A stretch of 64,000 nucleotides of DNA from Streptomyces aurantiacus (GTDB lineage: Bacteria; Actinomycetota; Actinomycetes; Streptomycetales; Streptomycetaceae). The notes beneath the pieces are model-generated. The model saw only the letters and a list, made by a program, of their open reading frames with translations. It was not told where the DNA came from and did not search any database. Position 1 is the stretch's first letter, and each line of letters opens with the position of its first letter. Shown here piece by piece: positions 1-9,211 of this stretch. The stretch spans positions 1,922,001 to 1,986,000 of the forward strand of contig NZ_CP114283.1 of assembly GCF_027107535.1 (NCBI RefSeq). Reading direction: 5' to 3'. A program made the translations under genes and the position numbers.

Positions 1-43
1 CCCAGGCGGGGCAGGCAGGGGCGGCGCGGCGGGGAAACGGTCC

Positions 44-832
44 CTACACGGCCACGGCCCGCGGCCGGAGCTCCGCGTTGCCGAGGACGTCCGCCAGGTG
101 CCGCTCGGCGACGGGCAGCACCTCCGCGATGGTCAGGTCACGTCCCAGCTCGTGCGCGAGCGACGTGACCCCCGCATCACGGATCCCACAGGGAATGATC
201 TTGTCGAAGCTCGCCACGTCAGGGTTCACGTTGAGAGCGAAGCCGTGCATCGTGACCCCCTTGGCGACCCGGATCCCCACGGCGCAGATCTTGCGGTCCT
301 CGCGCCGCTGACCGGCGTTGGAGGGTGCGTACTCGGGCCCGTCCAGCCGCGGGTCGAACTCCTCGTCGGCCAGCCGGGGGTCGAAGTCGAGGGAGAGCCC
401 GCCGAGGGACGGCCGCTCGGCCACGGGGTCACCGAGGACCCAGACACCGGCCCGCCCCTCCACCCGGCTGGTCTCGACGCCGAACTCCGCGCACACACGG
501 ATCATCGCGTCCTCCAGGCGCCGGAGATGGGCGACGACGTCCACAGGGCGCGGAAGCTTCTGGATCGGGTAGCCGACCAGCTGGCCCGGACCGTGCCAGG
601 TGATCTTCCCGCCCCTGTCCACGTCGACGACGGGCGTGCCGTCGAGGGGCCGCTCGCTGTCCGCCGTGCGCCGGCCGGCCGTGTAGACCGGCTGGTGCTC
701 CAGGAGCAGGCACGTGTCGGGAACCTCGTCCTGGAAGCGGGCCGCGTGGACACGTCGCTGCTCGTCCCAGGCCTCCTGGTACTCGACGGCGTCCGCACCG
801 AAACCCATGCGGACGAACCGCAGCTCACTCAC
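44..832 (-). CDS. lipB: Octanoyl-[ACP]:protein N-octanoyltransferase LipB
   Basis: LipB moves the octanoyl group from acyl carrier protein to the lipoyl lysine of 2-oxoacid dehydrogenase E2 and glycine-cleavage H proteins, the first step of lipoate synthesis. The 262-residue product has the family signature [16 protein letters not shown], the catalytic lysine in [14 protein letters not shown] and the catalytic cysteine in IIPCGI. A charged insertion containing two DPRL copies separates the N-terminal half from the lysine motif and looks lineage specific. The GTG start at 832 was chosen because AGGGAGG lies 8 bases upstream; an in-frame start at 883 has no such site. Its substrate E2 is encoded at 16.4-18.3 kb. 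lipA would be expected beyond the left edge but is not in the window. Confidence 0.95.
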   Translation of the reverse strand: MSELRFVRMGFGADAVEYQEAWDEQRRVHAARFQDEVPDTCLLLEHQPVYTAGRRTADSERPLDGTPVVDVDRGGKITWHGPGQLVGYPIQKLPRPVDVVAHLRRLEDAMIRVCAEFGVETSRVEGRAGVWVLGDPVAERPSLGGLSLDFDPRLADEEFDPRLDGPEYAPSNAGQRREDRKICAVGIRVAKGVTMHGFALNVNPDVASFDKIIPCGIRDAGVTSLAHELGRDLTIAEVLPVAERHLADVLGNAELRPRAVAV

Positions 833-1091
833 GGCAAGCGCCTCCCTGCAAGAGTCGTAAGGCTCATAACGGCCCCACGCCACTGTACGTCCGACCCGTG
901 TGCGTCAGCCCTGGGGGCAATCCTCACACGATCGGATGAATGCGTGTCGAAGTGTGCGATCGGGTGCTCACGGACCGCTACATTCGCGCCGTTCACGAGG
1001 CTAATAAGGGCTGCTCACAGCATGGCGGCCGACCTCACCCGGGCCTGTCCGTGCAGGCCCCCAGCCCGGAAGGCAGGAGTTCGCACCGCAG

Positions 1092-2570
1092 ATGACGGAA
1101 CGACCCGCGCAGCGCACCCCCAACCGTCAGCTCGCCGCACTTATCGCAGAAGCGGGGTTCTCCAACGCGGGGCTCGCCCGTCGAGTGGACCAGCTCGGCC
1201 TCGAACACGGTCTCGATCTGAGATACGACAAGACATCAGTGACCCGGTGGCTGCGCGGGCAGCAGCCCCGGGGCACCACACCGGCGCTCATCGCCGAGGT
1301 GTTCACCCGCCGCCTCGGCCGCCGGCTCAGCGCGCAGGACCTCGGGCTCGACGCCTGCGCGCCGGTCTACGCGGGACTCGAGTTCGCCGCCACGCCCGAG
1401 GAGGCCGTCGACATCGTCGGCGGGCTGTGGCGCAAGGACTCGGGCAGCCACGCGGAACTGCGCAAGATCGCGTTCACCCCGGCGGGACTCGTCGTCCCCA
1501 GCCGCGACTGGCTGATCGGCCGGGCCGACGACCGGGTGAGCCGCGGCGACCCCGCTGCGGCGCGCATCCCCGTACAGGGCCGCCCGGCCGCCCCGAAGTT
1601 CCCGCCCGCGCTCGAAGGGGCGGGGCCCGCCTCCCGGCAGCGCACCACCGCCGAGCGCGGGCCGGGGCAGCGGGTGACCGCGGGCGACATCGCGGCGCTG
1701 CGATCGGTCGGCGAACTCTTCCGCGCGCTCGACAACACCTACGGGGGAGGGCACGCCCGGCAGGCCCTCGTGCGGTACCTGGAGCACGAGCTGGAGCCGA
1801 TGCTGCGCGGCACGTACGGCGAGCAGGCGGGTCGTCGCCTGTTCGCGGCGGCGTCCGACCTGACCCGGCTGGCGGGCTGGACCTCGTACGACATCGCCGC
1901 GCACGGACTGGCACAGCGGTACTTCGTGCAGGCGCTGCGGCTGTCGCAGGCGGCGGGGGACCGGGCGTACGGCTCGTACGTGCTCGTGACGATGAGCCGG
2001 CAGGCCGTCTATCTCGGGCACGGCCGGGAGGCGGTCCAGCTGGCCCGCGTCGCCCAGCAGGGCGTGGGCTCCTCCGCGCCGCCCGTCGTCCAGGCGCTGC
2101 TGTACGCGGTCGAGGCGCGCGGGCACGGCGTGCTCGGCGAGGTGCGGGCGGCCACGGCCTCGCTGGTGCGGGCCGAGCGGGCGCTGGAGACGGCCCGGCC
2201 CGGGGACGAAGTCCCGTACTGGGCGCGGTTCTTCGACGAGGCGCAGCTCGCGGACGAGTTCGGGCACTGCCACCGGGACCTCCAGCAGTACCGGGCGGCC
2301 GCGCAGCACGCCGAGCGCTCCCTGCAGCTGCGCGCTCCGGGGTACGCGCGCAGCCGTCTCTTCTGCCGCGTGGTCCTGGCCTCGGCCAGGCTCGGTCTCG
2401 GCGAGCTCGACCAGGCCTGCCAGCTGGGCGCGGAGGCGGCGGCGCAGGCATCGGAGATGCGGTCGGTGCGGGCGCTGGAGTACGTACGTGACTTCGAGCG
2501 GCGGCTCGAACCGTACAAGGACGCGGTGCCGGTGCGGGGGTATCGCGACAAGGTCGCCTCTCTCGGCTGA
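1092..2570 (+). CDS. Helix-turn-helix/TPR-type regulatory protein (NsdA-like)
   Basis: The 492-residue cytosolic protein has an N-terminal DNA-binding-like region (residues about 10-80: NRQLAALIAEAGFSNAGLAR, then TSVTRWLRGQQPRG) and a long Ala/Leu-rich helical C-terminal half (about 200-470) resembling tetratricopeptide repeats. This arrangement is shared with the Streptomyces developmental and antibiotic repressor NsdA and relatives, which is a family comparison and not proof of the same role. The region from about 150 to 195 is Pro/Ala/Arg-rich and probably a linker. The ATG start follows GGAG with about 12 bases spacing. The gene is divergent from lipB and converges on the flavoprotein gene through a strong hairpin at 2671-2710. 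Confidence 0.75.
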   Translation: MTERPAQRTPNRQLAALIAEAGFSNAGLARRVDQLGLEHGLDLRYDKTSVTRWLRGQQPRGTTPALIAEVFTRRLGRRLSAQDLGLDACAPVYAGLEFAATPEEAVDIVGGLWRKDSGSHAELRKIAFTPAGLVVPSRDWLIGRADDRVSRGDPAAARIPVQGRPAAPKFPPALEGAGPASRQRTTAERGPGQRVTAGDIAALRSVGELFRALDNTYGGGHARQALVRYLEHELEPMLRGTYGEQAGRRLFAAASDLTRLAGWTSYDIAAHGLAQRYFVQALRLSQAAGDRAYGSYVLVTMSRQAVYLGHGREAVQLARVAQQGVGSSAPPVVQALLYAVEARGHGVLGEVRAATASLVRAERALETARPGDEVPYWARFFDEAQLADEFGHCHRDLQQYRAAAQHAERSLQLRAPGYARSRLFCRVVLASARLGLGELDQACQLGAEAAAQASEMRSVRALEYVRDFERRLEPYKDAVPVRGYRDKVASLG

Positions 2571-2608
2571 GGGCCGCCGGAGGTCCGGCGCGGGGAGGGC
2601 GGTGTCGC

Positions 2609-2662
2609 GGCTGCGGGCTGTGTGTGGCTGGGCGCCGTTCCCCGCGCCTCTTGCGGGGCGCA
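2609..2662. repeat. Palindromic intergenic element, copy 1
   Basis: This copy carries GGCTGGGCGCCGTTCCCCGCGCC and TTGCGGGGCG, a degenerate version of the element found at many gene ends in this window (core AGTTCCCCGCGCCCC and its complement). It sits just after the stop codon of the regulator at 1092-2570. Confidence 0.6.
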
Positions 2663-2670
2663 GTGGAGGA

Positions 2671-2710
2671 GGGGGTGGAGGTCCTGCCCCGCGACGGGAC
2701 CTCCACCCCC
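2671..2710. terminator. Bidirectional hairpin terminator between convergent genes
   Basis: A perfect 14-bp inverted repeat (GGGGGTGGAGGTCC at 2671-2684, its complement at 2697-2710) with a 12-base loop lies between the convergent genes ending at 2570 and 2738. There is no clear U-tract, which is usual for Streptomyces. Confidence 0.7.
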
Positions 2711-2737
2711 GGTTCCGGCGACGGCGGTTCGGTTCTG

Positions 2738-4114
2738 CTACGCGGCTGCGGCGGAGGAGGCCGGTAACGGTGTCGCCTCTGATGCCGAGTCGACGCCGAG
2801 ATCGGCCAGGAGGGCCGCCGCGGCCCGGTGACCCGAGTGCAGGGCTCCCTGGACCGTGCTGGTGTCGCGGTGGTCGCCGCAGACGTACAGGCCCGCCAGC
2901 AGGCGCACCGGGCGCAGCAGGTCGTGCGGCGGCAGCATCGCGGGCACCGCGTCGGGCGTGTGGTGGACCGCGAGCAGCTCCCACCGGTGTGTGGCGGTGC
3001 CGTAGAGCGCGGCCAGGTGCGCCCGCACCGTCCGGTCCAGATCGGCGGGCGGCGGCCCCAGGATCGTGGACGAGACCAGGGCGCGGCCCACGGGGGCGCG
3101 GGACGGGTCGACCTGGCTGACGACCGCTGTATGGGCCACCGGGCCCCGGCGGTCGGCGTCCAGGAGCAGCGCCGCGTCCGTCAGGGGCGGCTCGTCCGCC
3201 GTGTGGTGCACCACCGTCACCGGATGCAGCGGCGGCACCCGCAGGCCGGGCAGCAGCTCTGCGGCGTCGCGGGCCCCGGTCGCCACCAGGACGGCCCGGC
3301 ACCGCAGTTCACCGTGCTCGGCCGTCGTCACGGAGGTCGTCGAGACGGAGGTGACCCGCACGCCGGTGCGGACCGTCCCGGGCGGCAGGGCCCCCGCGAG
3401 CAGCTCCGGCAGCATGTCGGCGCCGCCCTCCGGGATGCACAGCCGGCCCGAGGCGAAGGCCCGGAGGGCGAGGTCGCCACACCGGCTGGACGACGTCAGA
3501 TCCGGATCGCAGAGCAGCGCGGCGAGGAGCGGGCGCAGAAACCCCTCGACCGTCCGGGCGGGCATGCCGCGGGCTGCAAGCGCCTGTCCCGCGGGCCGCT
3601 CGGGCCGGGCCAGCAGCCGCCCCACGGGGACCGTCGCGATCCGGCCGAGGGCCGCGGCCAGCCGGGCCTGGTCGAGTGAGCCCCCGAGCGGGGGGAAGGC
3701 CCGCGACACGGGCGGAGCGATGGCCGCGGATATCTGCCGAACCCTTCGCGGGGGGCTCACGAAGGCGCGTGCCGCATCGAGTGCGCCCCTTGCGCCCCCG
3801 GCGCTCGCGGGCTCACCCGCACGGTGCACACGCCCCTCGGCGTGGACGAGGACACCGGGGGCGAACGGGCGCAGGACGAGGGCGTCGAGGCCCGGGGTCA
3901 GCCGCAGCTCCGGGTACGACGTCGAGAGGAACCGGCCGATGCGGTCGAGACGGAAACCGTCCACCTTCTCGGTCGTCATACGGCCGCCCACGCAGGGGGC
4001 GCCTTCCAGGACCACGGTCGTCACACCTGCGCTGTTCAGCCGATGGGCGGCGGAGAGTCCCGCGACCCCGGCCCCCACGATGACGACGTCCGCCTGATTA
4101 GCGGGCTCAATCAC
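2738..4114 (-). CDS. FAD-dependent amine-oxidase/phytoene-desaturase-like oxidoreductase
   Basis: The 458-residue flavoprotein opens with a dinucleotide-binding motif (VVIVGAGVAGLSAAHRL, residues 10-26), the ADP-ribose acidic residue in VVLEG and the GGRM motif of the amine oxidase / protoporphyrinogen oxidase / phytoene desaturase superfamily (APCVGGRMTT). A C-terminal flavin-contact segment is visible in GLYVCGDHRDTSTVQGALHS. The substrate cannot be read from the sequence; no carotenoid genes are nearby. The GTG start at 4114 follows GAGGAGGGG. It converges on the TPR regulator and is followed upstream by a 350-bp gap. Confidence 0.85.
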   Translation of the reverse strand: MIEPANQADVVIVGAGVAGLSAAHRLNSAGVTTVVLEGAPCVGGRMTTEKVDGFRLDRIGRFLSTSYPELRLTPGLDALVLRPFAPGVLVHAEGRVHRAGEPASAGGARGALDAARAFVSPPRRVRQISAAIAPPVSRAFPPLGGSLDQARLAAALGRIATVPVGRLLARPERPAGQALAARGMPARTVEGFLRPLLAALLCDPDLTSSSRCGDLALRAFASGRLCIPEGGADMLPELLAGALPPGTVRTGVRVTSVSTTSVTTAEHGELRCRAVLVATGARDAAELLPGLRVPPLHPVTVVHHTADEPPLTDAALLLDADRRGPVAHTAVVSQVDPSRAPVGRALVSSTILGPPPADLDRTVRAHLAALYGTATHRWELLAVHHTPDAVPAMLPPHDLLRPVRLLAGLYVCGDHRDTSTVQGALHSGHRAAAALLADLGVDSASEATPLPASSAAAA

Positions 4115-4466
4115 GTGCCCCTCCTCGAGGTCGCGCGGCTGCTGGGGGCGTCATGCCCCCAACGGGCTTCCGGAATACCCGAGTTCGGGTCGAGGTTAGG
4201 GCCGCTGCCGGTCGGGCGAAGTCGCGCACGGACAGGGCACGGTCGCACGCCGGTCGCATCTGGTCGGCGCCCCGGACCGCCGACTATGCCCGGGCCAACT
4301 GCCCACCCCGGCAAGGGGAGTGGGGCCGTCGGCCCGGACGGCCCCGCCGGCGGGGCCGCCCGGCCTCCCCGGGCTCTCGGCCGCGTCCGGGCCGAGGGGT
4401 CCCGGCCCGCGGCTTTTCGGCCGCGGCGCCGGACGTCCGCCCGGCCGCCGGGGCCGGCGGCAGCCC
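4115..4466. other. Intergenic gap, very GC-rich, no gene recognised
   Basis: About 350 bases separate the flavoprotein start from the stop of the TIGR01777 gene. I see short GC palindromes (for example CCCCGCCGGCGGGG near 4343) and GGCCGCGG-type repeats around 4380-4430, which may end transcription of the minus-strand gene above it, but no convincing ORF or RNA. Confidence 0.5.
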
Positions 4467-5366
4467 CTACGCCCGGGCCGCCCGGACGGCGTCCTCGATG
4501 CCGGGGAACGCGAAGGTGAAGCCCGACTCCAACAGCCGCGTGGGCAGTACGCGTTGGCTGCCCAGCACCTCCTGGGCCATCTCGCCGAGCGCGGCCCTCA
4601 GGACGGGCTCGGGCACCGCGAAGAGCATGGGACGGCGCAGGACACGACCCATGGCGGCGGTGATCTCGCGGTTGGTGAGGGGCTCCGGGGCCGTCAGGTT
4701 GAAGGGCCCGGACAGCGACTCGGAGTCGAGCAGGAACCGCACGGCGGCCACGTGGTCGTGCAGCGCGATGTAGCTCCAGTACTGCCGCCCGTCGCCCATC
4801 CTCCCGCCGAGCCCCGCCTTGAACAGCGGGAAGAGGCGGCCCCAGGCACCGCCCTTCGCCGCCACCACCAGCCCGGTGCGCGCGAGGACGGTCCGTACGC
4901 CCGCCTCCTGCGCCGGAGCCGCCGCCTCCTCCCACTCCACGCACACCGAGGGCAGGAACCCGTCCCCGGGGGGCGTGCTCTCGTCCACGGCCCGCTCGCC
5001 GGTGTCTCCGTAGATGCCCATCGCGCTGCCGTTGAGGAAGACCCGCGGCGGCTCGTCGAGGGCGGCCACGGCCTTGGCGAGCGTGGCGGTGCCGAGCACC
5101 CGGCTGTCGCGGATCGTCCGCTTGTACGCGTCGGTCCAGCGGCGGTCGCCGATCCCGGCGCCCGCGAGGTTCACCACGGCGTCGCAGCCGGTGAGTCCCG
5201 CCGTGTCCACGTACTGCCGTCCGGGATCCCACTCCACCTCGTCGTCCGCCCGGGGCCTGCGGCGCACCAGCCGCACCACCTCGTGCCCGTCCGCGGTCAG
5301 TGAGCGCACCAGGGCCGTACCGATGAGGCCGGACGCACCGGCCACGGCGATTCGCGAAGCATCCAT
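4467..5366 (-). CDS. TIGR01777 family NAD(P)-binding epimerase-like protein
   Basis: The 299-residue protein has an extended-SDR fold. The nucleotide-binding motif GASGLIG is at residues 9-15, and the family signature regions GCDAVVNLAGAGIGDRRW and LNGSAMGIYGD are present, followed by the C-terminal DUF1731-like segment (PEPVLRAALGEMAQEVL...GFTFAFPGIEDAV). Members are related to the cell-division inhibitor-like SulA/YfcH group; biochemical function is not established. The ATG at 5366 is the first methionine of the conserved domain. It is divergent from the acetyltransferase at 5460, with 93 bp between them holding both promoters. Confidence 0.85.
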   Translation of the reverse strand: MDASRIAVAGASGLIGTALVRSLTADGHEVVRLVRRRPRADDEVEWDPGRQYVDTAGLTGCDAVVNLAGAGIGDRRWTDAYKRTIRDSRVLGTATLAKAVAALDEPPRVFLNGSAMGIYGDTGERAVDESTPPGDGFLPSVCVEWEEAAAPAQEAGVRTVLARTGLVVAAKGGAWGRLFPLFKAGLGGRMGDGRQYWSYIALHDHVAAVRFLLDSESLSGPFNLTAPEPLTNREITAAMGRVLRRPMLFAVPEPVLRAALGEMAQEVLGSQRVLPTRLLESGFTFAFPGIEDAVRAARA

Positions 5367-5446
5367 GCCCCCATACTCCGCCTGCCTCGCCGGGAGCATC
5401 GCGCCGAGGGTGCCCGGACACGAGGGCGACTCCCGCCGCGCCGCCC

Positions 5447-5452
5447 TACAGT
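5447..5452 (+). promoter_or_regulatory. Candidate -10 box of a leaderless acetyltransferase mRNA
   Basis: TACAGT lies 7 bases before the ATG at 5460, which places the likely transcription start at or next to the start codon. There is no ribosome-binding site. The -35 region is poor. Confidence 0.4.
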
Positions 5453-5459
5453 GATCTGC

Positions 5460-5948
5460 ATGCCCGAGCCGTACATACGCGTCGCAGTGCCCGACGACGA
5501 AGAGGTGCTGGCCCTTCTCGACCGCGCGACCTGGTCCTATCTGCACGCGGTCAGACCCCGCGACCAGCCGCCGTACGAGCCGTTCTTCAACGAGCGCTTC
5601 GGGCCCCACGACCACCTGGTCGCTGAGGTGGGCGGGCGTGTCGTCGGCTACGTACGGCTCGGTTACCCCACTCCGCTCGCGTCCAACGCGCACGTACGGC
5701 AGATCCAGGGACTCGCCGTCGCCGCCGAGGTGCGCGGCCAAGGCGTCGGCCGGGCGCTGGTGCGCGCCGTCGTCGCTCAGGCCCGCCGCCAGGGCGCGCT
5801 CCGGATCACCCTGCGCGTCCTCGGCCACAACACACCCGCCCGCAAGCTCTACGAGTCGGAGGGCTTCGTGGTGGAGGGGATCCAGCCGGGCGAGTTCCAT
5901 CTCGACGGGGAGTACGTGGACGACGTGCTCATGGGCCGCAGCCTCTGA
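5460..5948 (+). CDS. GNAT family N-acetyltransferase
   Basis: The 162-residue protein is a single GNAT domain. The acetyl-CoA pyrophosphate loop is VRGQGVGRALV (about residue 90), followed by the strand and helix of motif B (ALRITLRVLGHNTPARKLYESEGF). It transfers an acetyl group from acetyl-CoA to an amine; the substrate is unknown. The ATG at 5460 is preferred to an in-frame GTG three codons earlier because a TACAGT box immediately upstream suggests leaderless translation. It converges on the TetR gene, 66 bp away. Confidence 0.85.
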   Translation: MPEPYIRVAVPDDEEVLALLDRATWSYLHAVRPRDQPPYEPFFNERFGPHDHLVAEVGGRVVGYVRLGYPTPLASNAHVRQIQGLAVAAEVRGQGVGRALVRAVVAQARRQGALRITLRVLGHNTPARKLYESEGFVVEGIQPGEFHLDGEYVDDVLMGRSL

Positions 5949-6014
5949 CTGCCGCTGCCGCTGCCGCTGCCACCGCCGCTCCTGCGTCCGGAGCGGGCCG
6001 GGCCCGGTCGGGCG

Positions 6015-6674
6015 TCAGTCCTGCTGAGGCTCCGTCAGCAGCCGCATACCGCCCGTCAGTTCACGCAGGCACCGCATCGCGAGCTCCGCGGGGGAGCCGG
6101 GACCCTCCAGGCCCGCGTCCGACTCGGCCCAGGTCTCCAGGGCGACCCTGATCGCGTCCGTCGCGGCCGCGGCGGCGAAGCGGATCTCCAGCGGGTCGGC
6201 GTCGTCCCCGGCCAGCCGGGCCACGACGGGAACGAGCCTGTCCTCGGACTCCTGGTTCACCCGGTACCAGACCGCGCGCAGCGCCGGGTCCCCGGCGGCG
6301 GCCCGCAGCAGACCCCGTGTCCAGCGCATGCCCTCGGCCTTGGCCTCGTGGGGGACGGTCAGCGACTCGGTGACGGCCGACTCCAGCGCCCGGGGCAGCG
6401 GCGTGCCCGGCTCGGCCCCCGCGAGCCGTTCGCGCCAGTGGTCCCCGCCGATCGCGAGCAGAGGGCCGACGGCGTCCTGCTTGCTGCGGAAGTAGCGGTA
6501 GAAGGTGCGCGGTGCGACGCCGGCGCGTACGGCGATCTCCTCGGCCGTGGTGCCGTCGGGACCGCGCTCGGTGAAGAGCTCGGCGGCGGCGCGGGCGATG
6601 TCCAGCTGGGTTGCCGCCTTGCGGCGTTCGGTCAGCGACGGGGTCCTGGTCGCTCGGGACGGCTCGGTGCTCAC
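6015..6674 (-). CDS. TetR/AcrR family transcriptional regulator
   Basis: A 219-residue one-component regulator. The N-terminal TetR helix-turn-helix is clear (DIARAAAELFTERGPDGTTAEEIAVRAGVAPRTFYRYFRSKQD, residues about 25-65). The C-terminal helical ligand domain is divergent, so the effector cannot be named. The GTG at 6674 gives the usual TetR spacing to the HTH, but no good ribosome-binding site is visible and the true start may be leaderless; open frame continues upstream to 6758. Its target is not obvious; the divergent and flanking genes are a GNAT acetyltransferase and a MarP-type protease. Confidence 0.85.
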   Translation of the reverse strand: MSTEPSRATRTPSLTERRKAATQLDIARAAAELFTERGPDGTTAEEIAVRAGVAPRTFYRYFRSKQDAVGPLLAIGGDHWRERLAGAEPGTPLPRALESAVTESLTVPHEAKAEGMRWTRGLLRAAAGDPALRAVWYRVNQESEDRLVPVVARLAGDDADPLEIRFAAAAATDAIRVALETWAESDAGLEGPGSPAELAMRCLRELTGGMRLLTEPQQD

Positions 6675-6785
6675 GCGAGGAAGCGTACGCCCGGCGGGAG
6701 ACGGAGACACGGGCCGCCCGGTCGGCGGAACGTGTCCCTCGGGCGGGCCGGGACGCACGGCGTGGACGCCCGGGGAACAGGGGCC

Positions 6786-7970
6786 TCAGGACGTCACGAG
6801 GTCACCCGTGTCCACCGGCGACGAGGCGGTCGCCGCCCGCTCGGCGTCGTCCGCGACCTCGTCGGCGGTCAGCACGTATCCCGTCTCGGCGTCGCTCGTG
6901 GAACGCGCGAAGACGACGCCGTAGACCTTGCCGCCGGTGGTCAGCAGGGGCCCGCCGGAGTTGCCCGGGCGGACCGTGGAGCGGATCGAGTAGATCTCGC
7001 GGGTGACCGGGTCGGAGCCGTAGATGTTCTGGCCCCGGGCCTTGATCTTGTTCGCGACCGTGGCGGCCTGGAGGTCGAGGCCGCCGTCCTGCGGGTAGCC
7101 CGCGACCACGGCCGCGTCGCCGCGGGCCGCGCTGTTGTCGAAGGGCAGCACGGGCGCCTTGAGCCCCGGTACGTCGAGCACGGCCACGTCCTTCTCGGGG
7201 TCGAACAGGACGACCGTCGCCTCGTAGGCCCGGCCCGTGCCGCCCACGCGCACGGTCGGCTTGTCGATGCCCGCCACCACGTGGGCGTTGGTCATCACGT
7301 GCTCGGGCGCGTACACGAAACCGCTGCCCTCGCGGCCCTGGGTGCCGACCGCGCCCTCGACCTTCACCGTGGAGCGCTGCGCGGCCAGCGTGGCCGCCGA
7401 GGTGACGCTGTCCCCCGAGGGCTTGGCGACGCTGGCCGTCGGCTCGTTCTCGAAGGGGTTGAAGACCTGCGGGAAGCCGGCCTCCGTGAGCGCCGAGGTG
7501 GCCCGGGAGAACCAGGCCGGGGTGGCCTCCGGCATCGCGTCCTGCACCGTGCCGAGCAGTGCGGAGCCGCGGATGGACGAGGTGACGACGGGCGAGGCGG
7601 ACGCGCCGAGGACGCTCGCGGCCACCCAGGCCACGAGCAGCACCGCGACCGTGTTCGCCGCCGCGCCGCCCACTCCGTCGACCACGCGCAGGGGGCCCCG
7701 GTCCAGCTCGCGGCGCAGCCGCAGCGCCAGACGCCCCGCCAGTTCGTGGCCCGCGGCGGCGGGCAGCAGCACCGTGAGCACCGCCGTCACCGTCGCGGCC
7801 GTGGTCCCCGTCTCCACCAGGTCCATCACCCAGGGCAGTACCCACACGCCGATGACGGCACCGCCCACGAAGCCGGCCAGCGAGACACAGCCCGCGACCA
7901 GTCCGCGCCGGTAGCCGGACGCCGCATAGCCGAGGATGACCAGCAACAGCATGATGTCGAGCAGGTCCAC
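6786..7970 (-). CDS. MarP-like membrane serine protease (CvpA-type N-terminus plus trypsin domain)
   Basis: The 394-residue protein has about four N-terminal transmembrane helices (roughly residues 5-160, colicin V production/CvpA-like) followed by an extracytoplasmic chymotrypsin-fold protease domain. The catalytic triad can be read as His in TNAHVVAG, Asp in EKDVAVLDV and Ser in RPGNSGGPL. In Mycobacterium tuberculosis MarP protects against acid and acts on a peptidoglycan hydrolase. The divergent neighbour here is a peptidoglycan amidase (8159-9100), which makes a shared cell-envelope role attractive but unproven. The start follows a GGGAGCT-type site. Confidence 0.88.
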   Translation of the reverse strand: MDLLDIMLLLVILGYAASGYRRGLVAGCVSLAGFVGGAVIGVWVLPWVMDLVETGTTAATVTAVLTVLLPAAAGHELAGRLALRLRRELDRGPLRVVDGVGGAAANTVAVLLVAWVAASVLGASASPVVTSSIRGSALLGTVQDAMPEATPAWFSRATSALTEAGFPQVFNPFENEPTASVAKPSGDSVTSAATLAAQRSTVKVEGAVGTQGREGSGFVYAPEHVMTNAHVVAGIDKPTVRVGGTGRAYEATVVLFDPEKDVAVLDVPGLKAPVLPFDNSAARGDAAVVAGYPQDGGLDLQAATVANKIKARGQNIYGSDPVTREIYSIRSTVRPGNSGGPLLTTGGKVYGVVFARSTSDAETGYVLTADEVADDAERAATASSPVDTGDLVTS

Positions 7971-8158
7971 GGAGCTCCCTTTCTCTTGGGCCCCTTAGTA
8001 CGTGCCGGGCGGGCCCAGTGATCAGGTTCGCGCGCGTGGAACCGGCCGGTCGGCACACGTGCGTGGACCTGTAGAAACGTCCCGGACCGGGGCGTTGGTT
8101 CCACCGGGTGGCACAGCACACATCGCGGACGTCCCAGGTGTCCCGGAGAGTGGGTCCC

Positions 8159-9100
8159 ATGTGCGCCCATCGGACCCCGCCCCCACGACGCACCTGGGGC
8201 GTGCCGGGAGGGCTGCGCGAGAAGCTGGGGCGCTCGATGCGACGAGCCCGGCAGGGGCGCGCGCTCACGGCACGGAGGGATGGGCCGGGGCGTACACCTC
8301 CCACACGCGCGCCGGGCGGACCACGTCCGCCGTTCCTGGCCCGCGTGCCCCGTCGCGCGCGTGTCGCCCTCGCCTGTGTCCCCGGTCTCGTGGCCGTCGC
8401 CGGACTGGTGCTCTGCGCCGTGGGCATCGACCGGACGGCGGGCGACGCCGAGCGCCCCGTCGTGGCGCGGGCCGCCGCGGTCGGCCACAAGGCCGCGAAG
8501 CCCCCCATCGTGCCGAGGGAACGCTGGCTGGGCGACGCCTCCTACACCCGGCCGCCCACCCGGTACGCCGACCGTGTGTCCGCCGTCTTCGTGCACCACA
8601 CCGACTCGCCGAACGGGTACGACTGCGCCGACGCGCCCCGCATCATCCAGTACCTCTACACGGGGCAGGCCGGAGTCAGGCACTGGGACGACATCGGCTA
8701 CAACTTCCTCGTCGACCGCTGCGGCACGATCTACGAAGGCCGGGCGGGCGGCGCCGACCGCGCCGTCGTCGGTGCCCACACCCAGGGCTTCAACGTGGGC
8801 ACGACGGGCATCGCCGCGCTCGGCACCTTCACCTCGGGCGTGCCGGTCCCCAAGGCCATGACCGACGCCATAGCGGCTGTCGCCGCCTGGAAACTGGGCC
8901 TCACGGGCATCGACCCGCGCGCCACCGTGCGGCTCGTCTCCACCAACAGCCTGAGCAAGTACCGTGCGGGCACCCGAGGCACCTTCACCGCCGTCTCCGG
9001 CCACACCGACGGCTACTGGACCGCATGCCCCGGCGCCGCCCTCATGGCCAGGCTCCCCGAGATCAGACAGCACGCGGCCCGCCTCCAGGGCAGGCTCTAG
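8159..9100 (+). CDS. Peptidoglycan recognition protein / N-acetylmuramoyl-L-alanine amidase
   Basis: The 313-residue protein has an Arg/Pro-rich cytoplasmic start, one transmembrane or signal segment (ARVALACVPGLVAVAGLVLCAV) and a C-terminal PGRP/type-2 amidase domain. Zinc ligands expected for an active amidase are present: His in VFVHHTDSPNG, His in SGHTDGYWTACPG and Cys in the same motif; GYNFLVDRCGTIYEGRAGG is the PGRP signature. It should cleave the lactyl-amide bond between MurNAc and L-Ala outside the membrane. The ATG at 8159 was chosen because GGAGAG lies 8 bases upstream; a GTG at 8108 and an ATG at 8237 are alternatives. It is divergent from the MarP-like protease. Confidence 0.85.
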   Translation: MCAHRTPPPRRTWGVPGGLREKLGRSMRRARQGRALTARRDGPGRTPPTRAPGGPRPPFLARVPRRARVALACVPGLVAVAGLVLCAVGIDRTAGDAERPVVARAAAVGHKAAKPPIVPRERWLGDASYTRPPTRYADRVSAVFVHHTDSPNGYDCADAPRIIQYLYTGQAGVRHWDDIGYNFLVDRCGTIYEGRAGGADRAVVGAHTQGFNVGTTGIAALGTFTSGVPVPKAMTDAIAAVAAWKLGLTGIDPRATVRLVSTNSLSKYRAGTRGTFTAVSGHTDGYWTACPGAALMARLPEIRQHAARLQGRL

Positions 9101-9211
9101 GCCCGCGGCGGCCCGGTACCGCCGCCTCACAGGTACGCCACAGCCGGTTCACGGACCACCCCGAGCCACGCCTTCTAACGTCGGGGCACGCACCGACTGG
9201 AGGCGGGGATC

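Noticed and set aside
98..2491. A long open frame on the plus strand opposite lipB and running into the TPR regulator
   Set aside because: It is antisense to lipB and out of frame with the regulator, has no family resemblance and low-complexity Arg/Gly/Pro composition typical of shadow frames in high-GC DNA.
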